Assembly: GCA_963714145.1 (NCBI GenBank)
Contig: OY970235.1
Location: forward strand, 2,976,001 to 3,040,000
Reading direction: 5' to 3'
Origin: JBBWZH01 sp035544115
GTDB taxonomy: Bacteria; Actinomycetota; Actinomycetes; Mycobacteriales; CADCTP01
Length of the DNA stretch: 64,000 nucleotides
In this document: in pieces, positions 24,640 to 32,640 of the stretch
Position numbering within the stretch: position 1 is the first letter of the stretch
How the letters are laid out: each line of letters opens with the position of its first letter
Translations under genes and position numbers: made by a program
Notes under the pieces: generated by a model
Database searches by the model: none
What the model was told of the DNA's origin: nothing
The model's input: the letters and a program-made list of their open reading frames with translations, nothing else

Positions 24640-25122
24640 GTGACCCAGGCACCGCATCCCAACGTCCAGCGGGTGGCCGACGAGCTGACCAGGCACGGCG
24701 CCGGTGGCACCGTCCAGCAGCTGGCCGAGACCGCCCGTACCGCGGAAATGGCCGCCGCCCAGCTCGGCGTCGAGGTCGGCGCGATCGTCAAGTCGCTGGT
24801 CTTCCTCGCCGACGGCGAACCGGTCCTGGTGCTGACCAGCGGCGCCCACCAGGTCGACACCACCCGGGTCGCCGGCACGCTCGGCGTGGCCGCACTGCGC
24901 CGGGCCGACGCGGACACCGTCCGCGCCGCCACCGGCCAGTCCATCGGTGGCGTCGCCCCGCTCGGCCACCCGGCCCCGCTGCGCACCGTGGTCGACGTCG
25001 CCCTGGCCGACCACCCGGTGGTCTGGGCCGCCGGCGGCCACCCGCACACCGTCTTCCCGACCAGCTACGCCGAGCTGCTCACGCTCACCGCCGGCACGCC
25101 CGCTGAGGTCGCCGCACCCTGA
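24640..25122 (+). CDS. YbaK/EbsC family aminoacyl-tRNA deacylase
   Basis: This 160-residue protein has the YbaK/ProX fold: AAAQLGVEVGAIVKSLVFLADGEPVLVLTSG, with the catalytic-region Lys in IVKSL, and the GQSIGGVAPLGHP loop. Such proteins hydrolyse mischarged aminoacyl-tRNA (for example Cys-tRNAPro) in trans; the exact substrate here is open. The GTG at 24640 was chosen because the family begins there. Neighbours do not add functional information. Confidence 0.88.
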   Translation: MTQAPHPNVQRVADELTRHGAGGTVQQLAETARTAEMAAAQLGVEVGAIVKSLVFLADGEPVLVLTSGAHQVDTTRVAGTLGVAALRRADADTVRAATGQSIGGVAPLGHPAPLRTVVDVALADHPVVWAAGGHPHTVFPTSYAELLTLTAGTPAEVAAP

Positions 25123-25131
25123 CCACAGGGT

Positions 25132-25215
25132 GCCGATCTGTCGGCGGGCCGATCTGCCGGCTTGTCGGCATTCCGGCTGCCGGCCCGTTCCCGGTCAATC
25201 GGCCGATCTGTCGGC
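25132..25215. repeat. Three copies of a GCCGATCTGTCGGC mini-hairpin
   Basis: GCCGATCTG(T/C)CGGC, itself a hairpin with a loop of four or five bases, occurs at 25132-25145, 25148-25161 and 25202-25215. It lies just after the ybaK-type gene and may act as a terminator-like cluster. The rest of the 25123-25355 gap shows nothing recognisable. Confidence 0.6.
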
Positions 25216-25355
25216 TTTCGATCTGCCCGGGCGCGGTGTGCTGGCGTCCGGCCCGGGTTCCGGCGGGCCGGTGCCGGTGTGCCGGCCGGAGCGCGTCCGC
25301 GGGCGGGCGGGTCGGCCCCGATCGGGTCACGGGTGCACCCTCTACCCTGCTCCGC

Positions 25356-26174
25356 ATGACCGTGCGGCCCGGGTGGGGCGAGCCAGCGCCGGCGCTGGTG
25401 ACGTTGCACCTGTGGCGGGTGCCCGGCTGGCGGGTGCCGGCGGCGGTGGCCCGGATGGGGCTGGACCGGCGGGCCGTGCGGCGCGCGCCCGGGGTCCGCT
25501 TCGCCAAGCTGCTCGGCACCGGGCGGGGGCAGACGTTCACCCTGCGGGACGCGGAACCACGACGCTGGGGCCTGCTGGCCGCCTGGGCCGACGCTGGCGC
25601 GGCGGCCAGCTTCGAACGCTCGGTGACGGTCCACCGGTGGCACCGGCTGGCCGAGGAGACCTGGCGGGTGGAGCTGCGGCCGCTGTCCAGCCGCGGCCGC
25701 TGGTCCGGCCGCGAGCCGTTCGGGCCGAGCCGGGCCGGCCTGGGCACTGCCGGCCGGCCGGGCGCGGACGGATCAGACGCGGGCCGGCCCGGCGCCGGCG
25801 GGCGGCCGGTCGGGATCGGCGGCGGGCAGCCGGGGCGGTGGACCGGGGTGGTGGCGGCGGTGACCCGGGCCCGGCTGGTGCCGTGGCGGGCGGCGCGGTT
25901 CTGGCGCGCGGTGCCGGCGGTCTCGGCGGACCTGCGCGGCGCGGCCGGGCTGCGGCTCGCGGTCGGGATCGGGGAGGCACCGGTCGGGCTGCAGGGCACG
26001 TTCAGCGTGTGGGAGTCGGCCCGGGCGCTGCGGTCGTTCGCCTACGCCGGGGCCGCGCACGCGGCGGCGGTCCGGCGGACCCCGGTGGAAGGCTGGTACG
26101 CGGAGGAGTTGTTCGCCCGGTTCGCCGTGCTGTCCGCGACCGGCACCGTCGACGGTAGGGACCCGCTGGCATGA
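25356..26174 (+). CDS. crtA: CrtA-like carotenoid monooxygenase
   Basis: This 272-residue protein resembles spheroidene monooxygenase (CrtA). It has the family's LVTLHLWRVPGWRVPAAVARMG opening, RFAKLLGTGRGQTF, and the end pattern LQGTFSVWESARALRSFAYAGAAHAAAVRRT...GWYAEELFARF. A Gly-rich insertion lies around residues 125-155. CrtA-type enzymes oxygenate C-2 of acyclic carotenoid ends. The gene opens a run of overlapping genes through a GNAT protein, cruF, a glycosyltransferase and a desaturase, so it probably decorates the acyclic end of a C40 carotenoid. Confidence 0.82.
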   Translation: MTVRPGWGEPAPALVTLHLWRVPGWRVPAAVARMGLDRRAVRRAPGVRFAKLLGTGRGQTFTLRDAEPRRWGLLAAWADAGAAASFERSVTVHRWHRLAEETWRVELRPLSSRGRWSGREPFGPSRAGLGTAGRPGADGSDAGRPGAGGRPVGIGGGQPGRWTGVVAAVTRARLVPWRAARFWRAVPAVSADLRGAAGLRLAVGIGEAPVGLQGTFSVWESARALRSFAYAGAAHAAAVRRTPVEGWYAEELFARFAVLSATGTVDGRDPLA

Positions 26175-26740
26175 GGATCGTGGAGTGGTCGCCGGCGGAC
26201 CTGCGGGGCCGGCTCGGCGAGGCGATGGGCCTGTACGCGGAGGCGATGGGCTACCCGCCGGAGGCCGGCCAGCACCGCGCCGGGTTCGCGGTGGCGCACA
26301 CCCGGCGGCCCGGATTCCGGTCGACCGCGGCCGTGTTCGGCCCGGAGCCCGGACAGCTGGCCGGTTTCGGCTACGGCTACGCGACCTCGCCGGGCCAGTG
26401 GTGGCATGACCAGGTCCGCGCGGCGCTGTCGCCGAGCCTGGCCGACGAGTGGCTGGCCGGCTGCTTCGAGCTGTCTGAGCTGCACGTCCGGCCGCGGTAC
26501 CAGGGGCAGGGGCTGGGCCGGGCGCTGCTGACCACGCTGGTGGACGGGCTGCCCCAGCAGACGGTGCTGCTGTCCACGCCAGAGGGCGACACCCGGGCCT
26601 GGCGGCTGTACCGGTCGCTCGGCTTCGTCGACCTGGTCCGGCACCACCTGTTCCCCGGCGACAGCCGGCCGTTCGCCGTGCTCGGCGTCCGCCTGCCGCT
26701 GCTCGCCGCCGCGCCGACCGGGCCTACCGGGACGCAGTGA
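26171..26740 (+). CDS. GNAT family N-acetyltransferase
   Basis: This 189-residue protein has the acetyl-CoA motif A (LHVRPRYQGQGLGRALLTTLVDGL) and motif B (WRLYRSLGFVDLVRH). The acceptor is unknown. It overlaps the crtA-like gene (ATGA) and cruF (GTGA), so it is co-translated with carotenoid genes, though a direct role in pigment synthesis is not shown. Rv2170 of M. tuberculosis is a GNAT protein in the comparable neighbourhood. Confidence 0.88.
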   Translation: MRIVEWSPADLRGRLGEAMGLYAEAMGYPPEAGQHRAGFAVAHTRRPGFRSTAAVFGPEPGQLAGFGYGYATSPGQWWHDQVRAALSPSLADEWLAGCFELSELHVRPRYQGQGLGRALLTTLVDGLPQQTVLLSTPEGDTRAWRLYRSLGFVDLVRHHLFPGDSRPFAVLGVRLPLLAAAPTGPTGTQ

Positions 26741-27636
26741 CCCGGGCCCGGCCCGGGCCGCGGACCCGCCCGGTGCTGGTGCTGGCGGCGGCGACCGTGC
26801 TGGCCCAGATCGGCTACCCGCTCCTGCACGGCGCCGCCCGGGACCGGCTCACCATCGCGGTGGTGCTGCTGTTCGCGGCGACGTCGCTGGGGCACGCGGC
26901 GGTCAGCCGGGGGCCGCGGACGGCGGCGCTGGTGCTGCTCGTCTTCGGCGGCGGTGGGCTGCTGGTCGAGGCGGTGGGTACCGGCACCGGCTGGCCGTTC
27001 GGCGACTACGCCTACACCGGCACGCTCGGGGTGCGGGTGCTCGGCGTGCCGCTGCTGATCCCGCTGGGTTGGGTGCTGCTCGGTTGGCCCGCGTACCTGG
27101 TCGGGGTTCGGCTGACCCGGCCCGGCGCGCGGGTGGCCCGGGTGCTGGTCGCCGGCTGGGCGCTGGCCGCCTGGGATCTCTTCCTCGACCCGCAGATGGT
27201 CGCCGCCGGGCACTGGCACTGGGCCGACCCGGGCCCGGCGCTGCCCGGCGTGCCGGCGGTGCCGCTGACCAACTACGCCGGCTGGCTGCTGGTCTCGGTG
27301 CTCCTGATGGCACTGCTGGACGTGCTGGTCGGCGCCCGTCCGGACCCGACCGACCTGCTGCCGTACGGCCTCTACCTGTGGACGTACGCCTCCTCGGTGC
27401 TCGGCCAGGCGGCCTTCCTCGGGCTGCCGCACTCCGCGTTCTGGGGCGGCCTCGGCATGGGCACCGTCGCCGTCCCGCTCGCGCTCAGCCTGCGCCCGCC
27501 GGCACCCCCGCCGCCCGGCCGGCCCCAGCTGCCCATCCGGACCCGGCCGCCCGACCGAACCCGGCCCATCCGGACCCGGCTGCCCATCCGGACCCGGCTG
27601 CCGGGCCGGGCGCGGCTGCCGGGCCGGGCGCGATGA
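26737..27636 (+). CDS. cruF: CruF-type carotenoid 1,2-hydratase
   Basis: This 299-residue protein has seven or eight membrane helices and the CruF/DUF422 landmarks GYPLLHG, GTGWPFGDYAYTGTLGVRVLGVPLLIPLGW, AWDLFLDPQMVAAGHWHW and the LPHSAFWGGLGMG segment. CruF adds water across the C-1,2 double bond of an acyclic carotenoid end, making the hydroxyl used for glycosylation. The last 40 residues are a Pro/Arg-rich tail of near-repeats (RTRLPIRTRLPGRARLPGR) from repetitive DNA, unlikely to be part of the fold. Start and stop overlap neighbours. Confidence 0.87.
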   Translation: MTRARPGPRTRPVLVLAAATVLAQIGYPLLHGAARDRLTIAVVLLFAATSLGHAAVSRGPRTAALVLLVFGGGGLLVEAVGTGTGWPFGDYAYTGTLGVRVLGVPLLIPLGWVLLGWPAYLVGVRLTRPGARVARVLVAGWALAAWDLFLDPQMVAAGHWHWADPGPALPGVPAVPLTNYAGWLLVSVLLMALLDVLVGARPDPTDLLPYGLYLWTYASSVLGQAAFLGLPHSAFWGGLGMGTVAVPLALSLRPPAPPPPGRPQLPIRTRPPDRTRPIRTRLPIRTRLPGRARLPGRAR

Positions 27637-28808
27637 GGCCGCCCGGTGCGGCGGCCCGGCGGGTCTGGCGGGGGGCGGTGCTGGCCGGGTCGGTGGGGGC
27701 GGCGGCCGGTGCGGTGCACGCGGCGGTGAACGGGCGGCTGCTGCGCCGGCCGGTGGCCGACCCGCCGGCCGACCCGGCCGCAGTCTCGGTGCTGCTGCCG
27801 GCGCGGAACGAGGCGCACCAGCTGGAGCCGTGCCTGCGCTCGCTGCTCGGCCAGGCCGGGCTGGCCCGGATGGAGCTGCTGGTGCTGGACGACGGCTCCA
27901 CCGACGGCACCGGCGGGCTGGCCCGGCAGATCACCGCCGGCTCGCCCCGGGCCCGGGTCCTCGACGGGCGGCCGCCGCCGGCCGGCTGGCTCGGCAAGCC
28001 GCACGCCTGCCAGCAACTCGCCGACGCGGCCAGCCCGGACAGCGACGTGCTGCTGTTCGTGGACGCGGACGTGGTGCTGGCCCCGCACGCGGTGGCCGCG
28101 ACCGTCGACCTGCTCCGGCGGCACCGGCTCGACCTGGTCTCGCCGTACCCGCGGCAACGGGCCGGGACCTCGGCCGAGCGGCTGGTACAGCCGCTGCTGC
28201 AATGGTCCTGGCTGACGTTCCTGCCGCTGCGGCTGGCCGAGACGGCGGCCCGGCCCAGCCTGGCCACGGCGAACGGCCAGCTGCTGGCCGTCGGCCGGGC
28301 GGCCTACCAGGCCGCCGGCGGGCACGCGGCGGTACGGGCCGAGGTGCTGGACGACGTGGCGCTGGCCCGGGCGGTGCGGCGGGCCGGCGGCCGGGGTGGC
28401 ATGGCCGACGGCACGGCGCTGGCCACCTGCCGGATGTACCGCGGCTGGCCGGAGCTGCGGGACGGCTACACGAAGTCGCTCTGGTCGGCGTTCGGCTCAC
28501 CGGCCGGCGCGACGGCCACCACGGCCCTGCTCGCGGTGATCTACATCCTGCCCGCGGTGGCCGCGGCGACCGGGTCCGCGGTGGGCCTGGCCGGTTACGC
28601 TGCGGGAGTGACCGGCCGCGTGCTCACCGCCCACCGCACCGGCGGCCGGCCCTGGCCGGACGCGCTGGCACACCCCGCCTCGATCGCCGCCCTCGGCTGG
28701 CTCACCGCCCGCTCGCACCGGGCCAGGGCGGCCGGCACGCTGCGCTGGAAAGGCCGCCCGGTCGGCAATGGTGGCCGGATGAGCCGGCTGAGCCTGGTGG
28801 CCGGATGA
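27633..28808 (+). CDS. Family 2 glycosyltransferase, carotenoid type
   Basis: This 391-residue enzyme has an N-terminal membrane helix, a GT-A domain (VSVLLPARNEAHQLEPCLRSLL; LLVLDDGSTDGTGGLA; LFVDADVVLAPHAV) and C-terminal hydrophobic helices. The PPPAGWLGKPHACQQL segment is typical of carotenoid glycosyltransferases such as CruC/CruG. It would attach a sugar to the hydroxyl made by CruF. The ATG overlaps the cruF stop and the last codons overlap the next gene (ATGA). Confidence 0.85.
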   Translation: MRPPGAAARRVWRGAVLAGSVGAAAGAVHAAVNGRLLRRPVADPPADPAAVSVLLPARNEAHQLEPCLRSLLGQAGLARMELLVLDDGSTDGTGGLARQITAGSPRARVLDGRPPPAGWLGKPHACQQLADAASPDSDVLLFVDADVVLAPHAVAATVDLLRRHRLDLVSPYPRQRAGTSAERLVQPLLQWSWLTFLPLRLAETAARPSLATANGQLLAVGRAAYQAAGGHAAVRAEVLDDVALARAVRRAGGRGGMADGTALATCRMYRGWPELRDGYTKSLWSAFGSPAGATATTALLAVIYILPAVAAATGSAVGLAGYAAGVTGRVLTAHRTGGRPWPDALAHPASIAALGWLTARSHRARAAGTLRWKGRPVGNGGRMSRLSLVAG

Positions 28809-30292
28809 GCCGGGTGGTCGTGGTCGGCGCCGGCGTGGGTGGGCTGGCGGCCGCGGCCCGGTTGGCCGCGTCCGGGCATTCGGTCACGGTGTGTGAACAG
28901 GCACCGGTGGTCGGCGGCAAGCTGGGCGTGCTGGCGCGGACCACCGAGGCCGGCACGTTCCGGTTCGACACCGGCCCGTCGCTGCTGACCATGCCGCAGG
29001 TGTTCGAGGACCTGTTCCGGGAGACCGGCGAGCCGATGGGCTCGGTGCTCGACCTGCAGCGGCTGGATCCGATCGCCCGCTACCGGTTCGCCGACGGCAC
29101 CCGGCTGGACACCACCGCCGACCTGGACGTGCTCGAAGCCCGGCTGGACGCGGCGTTCGGCCCGGGCAGCGGCCGGGACTGGCGCCAGCTGACCCAGCGC
29201 GCCGAGCGGATCTGGCAGGCCGTCCGCGGTCCCTTCCTGACCTCGGCCATCGGCGGGCTGGCCGATCTGGCCCGGCAGGCGGTCCGGGTGCGCGACCTGG
29301 CCGCCATCGCGCCGGGCCGGACGCTGCGCCAGTTCGGCATCCGGTACCTCCGGGACCCGCGGCTGCGCCAACTGCTGGACCGGTACGCCACCTACACCGG
29401 CTCCGACCCGCGCCGGGCGCCCGCGACGCTGGCCGTGGTGCCGTACGTGGAGCAGCGGTTCGGTGGCTGGTACCTGCGCGGCGGGCTGCACACGCTGGGC
29501 GGCGCGCTGGCCGACCGGGTGCGGTCCTGCGGCGGCACGGTCCGGACCGGTGCGGACGTGACGCACATCCAGACCGACGGCGGCCGGGCCAGCGGGGTGG
29601 TGCTGGCCGACGGCAGCCGGCTGCCGGCCGATGTGGTGGTGGCCAACGCCGACGCCCGGCACGTCTACCGGGACCTGCTGCCCGAGCCGCGGCTGCTCCG
29701 CCGGGCGCGGCGGGTCACCCCGTCGCTGTCGGCATTCGTGCTGCTGCTCGGGATCCGCGGCCGGACGCCCGGGCTGGCCCACCACAACGTGCTGTTCCCC
29801 AGCTCGTACGACCTGGAGTTCGACGCGGTCTTCGGCAACCCGGCCGCCCCGGTCGCCGACCCGACCATCTACATCAGCTGCCCGGACGACCCGGCGATCC
29901 GTCCGGACGGGCACGAAGCCTGGTACGTGCTGGTCAACGCCCCCCGGCACGGCCGCGGCCCGGGCGCGGTGGACTGGGACTCCCCCGGCCTGGCCGAGTC
30001 CTACGCCGACCGGCTGCACGGCCTGCTGGCCCGGCGCGGTCTGCCGGTGGCCGACCGGATCCTGTTCCAGGAGATCATCACGCCGGCCGACCTGGCCCGG
30101 TCCACCCGGGCGCCGGGCGGCGCGATCTACGGCGCCTCGTCCAACGGCGCGCGCTCGGCCTACCTGCGCCCGGCCAACCGGTCCCCGGTGCCGGGCCTCT
30201 ACCTGGTCGGCGGCTCCGCCCACCCCGGCGGTGGCCTCCCGCTGGTCGCCCTCTCCGGCCAGATCGTCGCCGGCCTCATCGGCCCCGCCTGA
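28805..30292 (+). CDS. crtD: Phytoene-desaturase family oxidoreductase, CrtD-like
   Basis: This 495-residue FAD enzyme has the dinucleotide motif VVVVGAGVGGLAAAARLAASGHSVTVCE, the CrtI/CrtD-type RFDTGPSLLTMP and the C-terminal YLVGGSAHPGGGLPLVALSGQ. Its place after cruF and the glycosyltransferase suggests C-3',4' desaturation (CrtD) rather than phytoene desaturation, which is assigned to the second paralogue at 34435. This assignment is by context; a second CrtI is the alternative. Confidence 0.82.
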   Translation: MSRVVVVGAGVGGLAAAARLAASGHSVTVCEQAPVVGGKLGVLARTTEAGTFRFDTGPSLLTMPQVFEDLFRETGEPMGSVLDLQRLDPIARYRFADGTRLDTTADLDVLEARLDAAFGPGSGRDWRQLTQRAERIWQAVRGPFLTSAIGGLADLARQAVRVRDLAAIAPGRTLRQFGIRYLRDPRLRQLLDRYATYTGSDPRRAPATLAVVPYVEQRFGGWYLRGGLHTLGGALADRVRSCGGTVRTGADVTHIQTDGGRASGVVLADGSRLPADVVVANADARHVYRDLLPEPRLLRRARRVTPSLSAFVLLLGIRGRTPGLAHHNVLFPSSYDLEFDAVFGNPAAPVADPTIYISCPDDPAIRPDGHEAWYVLVNAPRHGRGPGAVDWDSPGLAESYADRLHGLLARRGLPVADRILFQEIITPADLARSTRAPGGAIYGASSNGARSAYLRPANRSPVPGLYLVGGSAHPGGGLPLVALSGQIVAGLIGPA

Positions 30293-30325
30293 ACAACCCA
30301 GCCTGGACTCCCGGCGCAGCCGTGC

Positions 30326-31078
30326 TCACTCGGGCAGGCGGCGGCGGGCGACGAGCAGCAACTGGGCGAGGGCGACGGCGCCCAGGCCGGCCCAGGCGGC
30401 CGCGCCGGTGGCGGCGATCGCGTCCGCCCGGGCGGTGAAGACACCGCAGCCGAGCAGCAGGAACGCGGTCAGGATGAACCGGGTCGGGCGTTCGAAGACG
30501 GTCAGCACGGCGATGTCGGTCAGCCCGACCGCGCCGGCCCGGGCCCGGGCGTACTCGGGCAGCCAGGCCAGCGCCACGCCGGCCGCGCACAGCCAGCCGG
30601 GCGCGCCCAGCGGCCAGAGCGCGGCCACGATCGCCGCCTCGGCCACCCGGTCGGCGACCGAGTCGAGCACCGCGCCGAACCGGCTGGCCCGGCCGGCCAG
30701 TACGGCCACCGCCCCGTCCAGCCCGTCCAGCAGGCCGGCGGCGACCAGCGGCGCGATCGCCAGCACCGGCCACCGGCCGCCCGCCGCCGCGACGGCGGGC
30801 ACCGCCAGGCTGGCCAGCAGCCCCCACCCGGTCAGCGCGTCCGGCCCGATCCCGCGCCGGGCCAGCGGCGCCGCCAGCGCGTGCATCAGCCGCAGCCAGC
30901 GGCCGGTGAAGGCGGTGCCGGCCGGGTCGTAGCCGCCGTGCAGCGCCGCCCAGCGCCGGGCGTGCTCGGCCCGGCCCGGTACCGGTGCGGCCGGCGCCCG
31001 GGCGGTCCGGACGGTCAGCAGCAGCAGCGCGAGCCCGGCCAGGCCGAACCCCACGGCGATCAGGGCAGGAACGCCCAC
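30326..31078 (-). CDS. CDP-alcohol phosphatidyltransferase family protein
   Basis: This 250-residue membrane protein carries the family motif in the form DGLDGAVAVLAGRASRFGAV...DSVAD, with all acidic residues (D-x2-D-G ... G-x3-D-x3-D) in place. The usual Arg of the AR pair is Val, so activity or substrate may differ. Several helices surround the motif. The start is uncertain: the GTG at 31078 overlaps the end of the SIMPL gene and is preferred, with another GTG at 31053. The product could be a phospholipid or another polyol phosphate lipid. It converges with the crtD-like gene. Confidence 0.8.
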   Translation of the reverse strand: MGVPALIAVGFGLAGLALLLLTVRTARAPAAPVPGRAEHARRWAALHGGYDPAGTAFTGRWLRLMHALAAPLARRGIGPDALTGWGLLASLAVPAVAAAGGRWPVLAIAPLVAAGLLDGLDGAVAVLAGRASRFGAVLDSVADRVAEAAIVAALWPLGAPGWLCAAGVALAWLPEYARARAGAVGLTDIAVLTVFERPTRFILTAFLLLGCGVFTARADAIAATGAAAWAGLGAVALAQLLLVARRRLPE

Positions 31079-31686
31079 TCCACTTCGATGCTGACCCGGA
31101 CCGTCTCGGTGCCCGGTTCCAGCGGCATGCTGCTCATGCTCAACGACACCGCGTGCATCATCGGGACTGGTCCGGAACCGGTCTCCCGCATCCGCAGCAC
31201 CGGCCCGAGGGTGCGGCCGGCCAGGCTGGCGAGCTGGCCGGCCTTGGCCCGGGCGTCCTGCCAGGCCTGCACCCGGGCCCACTCGTCCACCAGCCGGGTG
31301 TCGGACAGCGCGAACGCCAGCCCGTACAGCCGGGCCGCGTCGCCGCCGGCCGCCACCGCCTCGCTGACCAGCGCACCGGCCACCGGGAGGTTGCGCAGCC
31401 GGGCGGTCAGCCGCTGGTTGGCCGTGTATCCGGTCACGTCGCCGTCCTCGTCCAGCATCGAGCGGATCGAGGCGGAGCCGGTGTTCAGGTCGAGGTCGCT
31501 GACGCCGCCGGCGCGCAGTTTGGCGATCACGTCCGCCATCGCCCGGACCGCGCCGTCCAGCGCCTCGGTGACCGAGTCGGCCCGCAGTTCGGCGCCGAAG
31601 GTGGCTACCAGCAGGTTCGGCGCGGCTTCGGCGGAGCCGGTGCCGATCACGGTGATCGTCTCGGTGAGGACGGCCGGATCGCCCAT
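31060..31686 (-). CDS. SIMPL (DUF541) domain protein
   Basis: This 208-residue protein matches the SIMPL family: TITVIGTGSAEAAPNLLVATFGAEL, LRAGGVSDLDLNTGSASIRSM, GYTANQRLTARLRNL. There is no signal peptide or lipobox in the chosen frame, unlike many family members, so it is predicted to be cytoplasmic. Its role is unknown. The ATG at 31686 lies two bases past the metF stop, giving a tight metF-SIMPL-CDP-alcohol transferase operon. Confidence 0.85.
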   Translation of the reverse strand: MGDPAVLTETITVIGTGSAEAAPNLLVATFGAELRADSVTEALDGAVRAMADVIAKLRAGGVSDLDLNTGSASIRSMLDEDGDVTGYTANQRLTARLRNLPVAGALVSEAVAAGGDAARLYGLAFALSDTRLVDEWARVQAWQDARAKAGQLASLAGRTLGPVLRMRETGSGPVPMMHAVSLSMSSMPLEPGTETVRVSIEVEWAFLP

Positions 31687-31688
31687 CG

Positions 31689-32630
31689 TCAGCGACCGGC
31701 AGCCGGAGCGGCGGGCGCCAGCGGGGTGCGCTGGCCCAGGTCGAGGTTGGCCCACACCTCACGCGTCGCCGTGGACCGGTTCAGCGTGTAGAAGTGGATC
31801 CCCGGGACGCCCTCGGCGAGCAGCCGCTGGCACAGCGCGCTGGCGTGCTCCACGCCCACCCTGCGGACCGCGGCCGGATCGTCCTCCACCGCGTAGAGCT
31901 GGGCGGCCAGGTCGGCCGGGAACGCCGCCCCGGACAGCTCTGCCGAGCGCTGGATGCCGCGCACGTTGATGATCGGCATGATGCCGGCGATGATCGGGGT
32001 GTCGCAGCCCAGCGCGCTGACCCGGTCCCGCATCCGCAGGTAGTCCTCGGCCCGGAAGAACATCTGGGTGATCGCGAAGTCGGCGCCGGCCCGGCACTTG
32101 CGGACCAGGAACTCGACGTCGGTGTCGATGTCCGGCGAGCGCGGGTGCTTCTCCGGGAACGCGGCCACCCCGACGCAGTAGTCGCCGTGCGCCTTCACCA
32201 GCCGGACCAGTTCCTCGGCGTACGCGACCCCGTCCGGGTGCTGCACCCAGTCGCCGTTCGGGTCGCCGGCCGGGTCGCCGCGCAGTGCGAGCACGTTGCG
32301 GACCCCGGCGCCGGCCAGCCGGCCGACGATGTGCCGCAGCTCGGCCACCGAGTGGTTCACCGCGGTCAGGTGCGCCATCGGCAGCAGCGTGGTGTCGGTG
32401 GCGATCCGCTCGGTGATCGCGACCGTCCGGTCCCGGGTGGAGCCGCCGGCCCCGTAGGTCACCGAGACGAACGAGGGGCGCAGCGGCTCCAACTGCCGGA
32501 TCGCCTGCCAGAGCAGCCGCTCCCCGTCGTCCGTCTTCGGCGGGAAGAACTCGAAGGAGACGGTCGGCCGGCCGGCGGCCAGCCGGTCGCGCACGGTCGC
32601 GGTCGCTGGCCGCCGGGCGGGCACACTCAT
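31689..32630 (-). CDS. metF: Methylenetetrahydrofolate reductase
   Basis: This 313-residue flavoprotein reduces 5,10-methylene- to 5-methyl-tetrahydrofolate for methionine synthesis. Conserved segments are TVSFEFFPPKTDDGERLLW, FVSVTYGAGGSTRDRTV, NVLALRGDPAGDP, YCVGVAAFPEKHP and ITQMFFRAEDYL. The ATG at 32630 has only a weak ribosome site. Rv2172c of M. tuberculosis is a related protein in a comparable neighbourhood. Confidence 0.94.
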   Translation of the reverse strand: MSVPARRPATATVRDRLAAGRPTVSFEFFPPKTDDGERLLWQAIRQLEPLRPSFVSVTYGAGGSTRDRTVAITERIATDTTLLPMAHLTAVNHSVAELRHIVGRLAGAGVRNVLALRGDPAGDPNGDWVQHPDGVAYAEELVRLVKAHGDYCVGVAAFPEKHPRSPDIDTDVEFLVRKCRAGADFAITQMFFRAEDYLRMRDRVSALGCDTPIIAGIMPIINVRGIQRSAELSGAAFPADLAAQLYAVEDDPAAVRRVGVEHASALCQRLLAEGVPGIHFYTLNRSTATREVWANLDLGQRTPLAPAAPAAGR

Positions 32631-32640
32631 GCCGGCAAGA

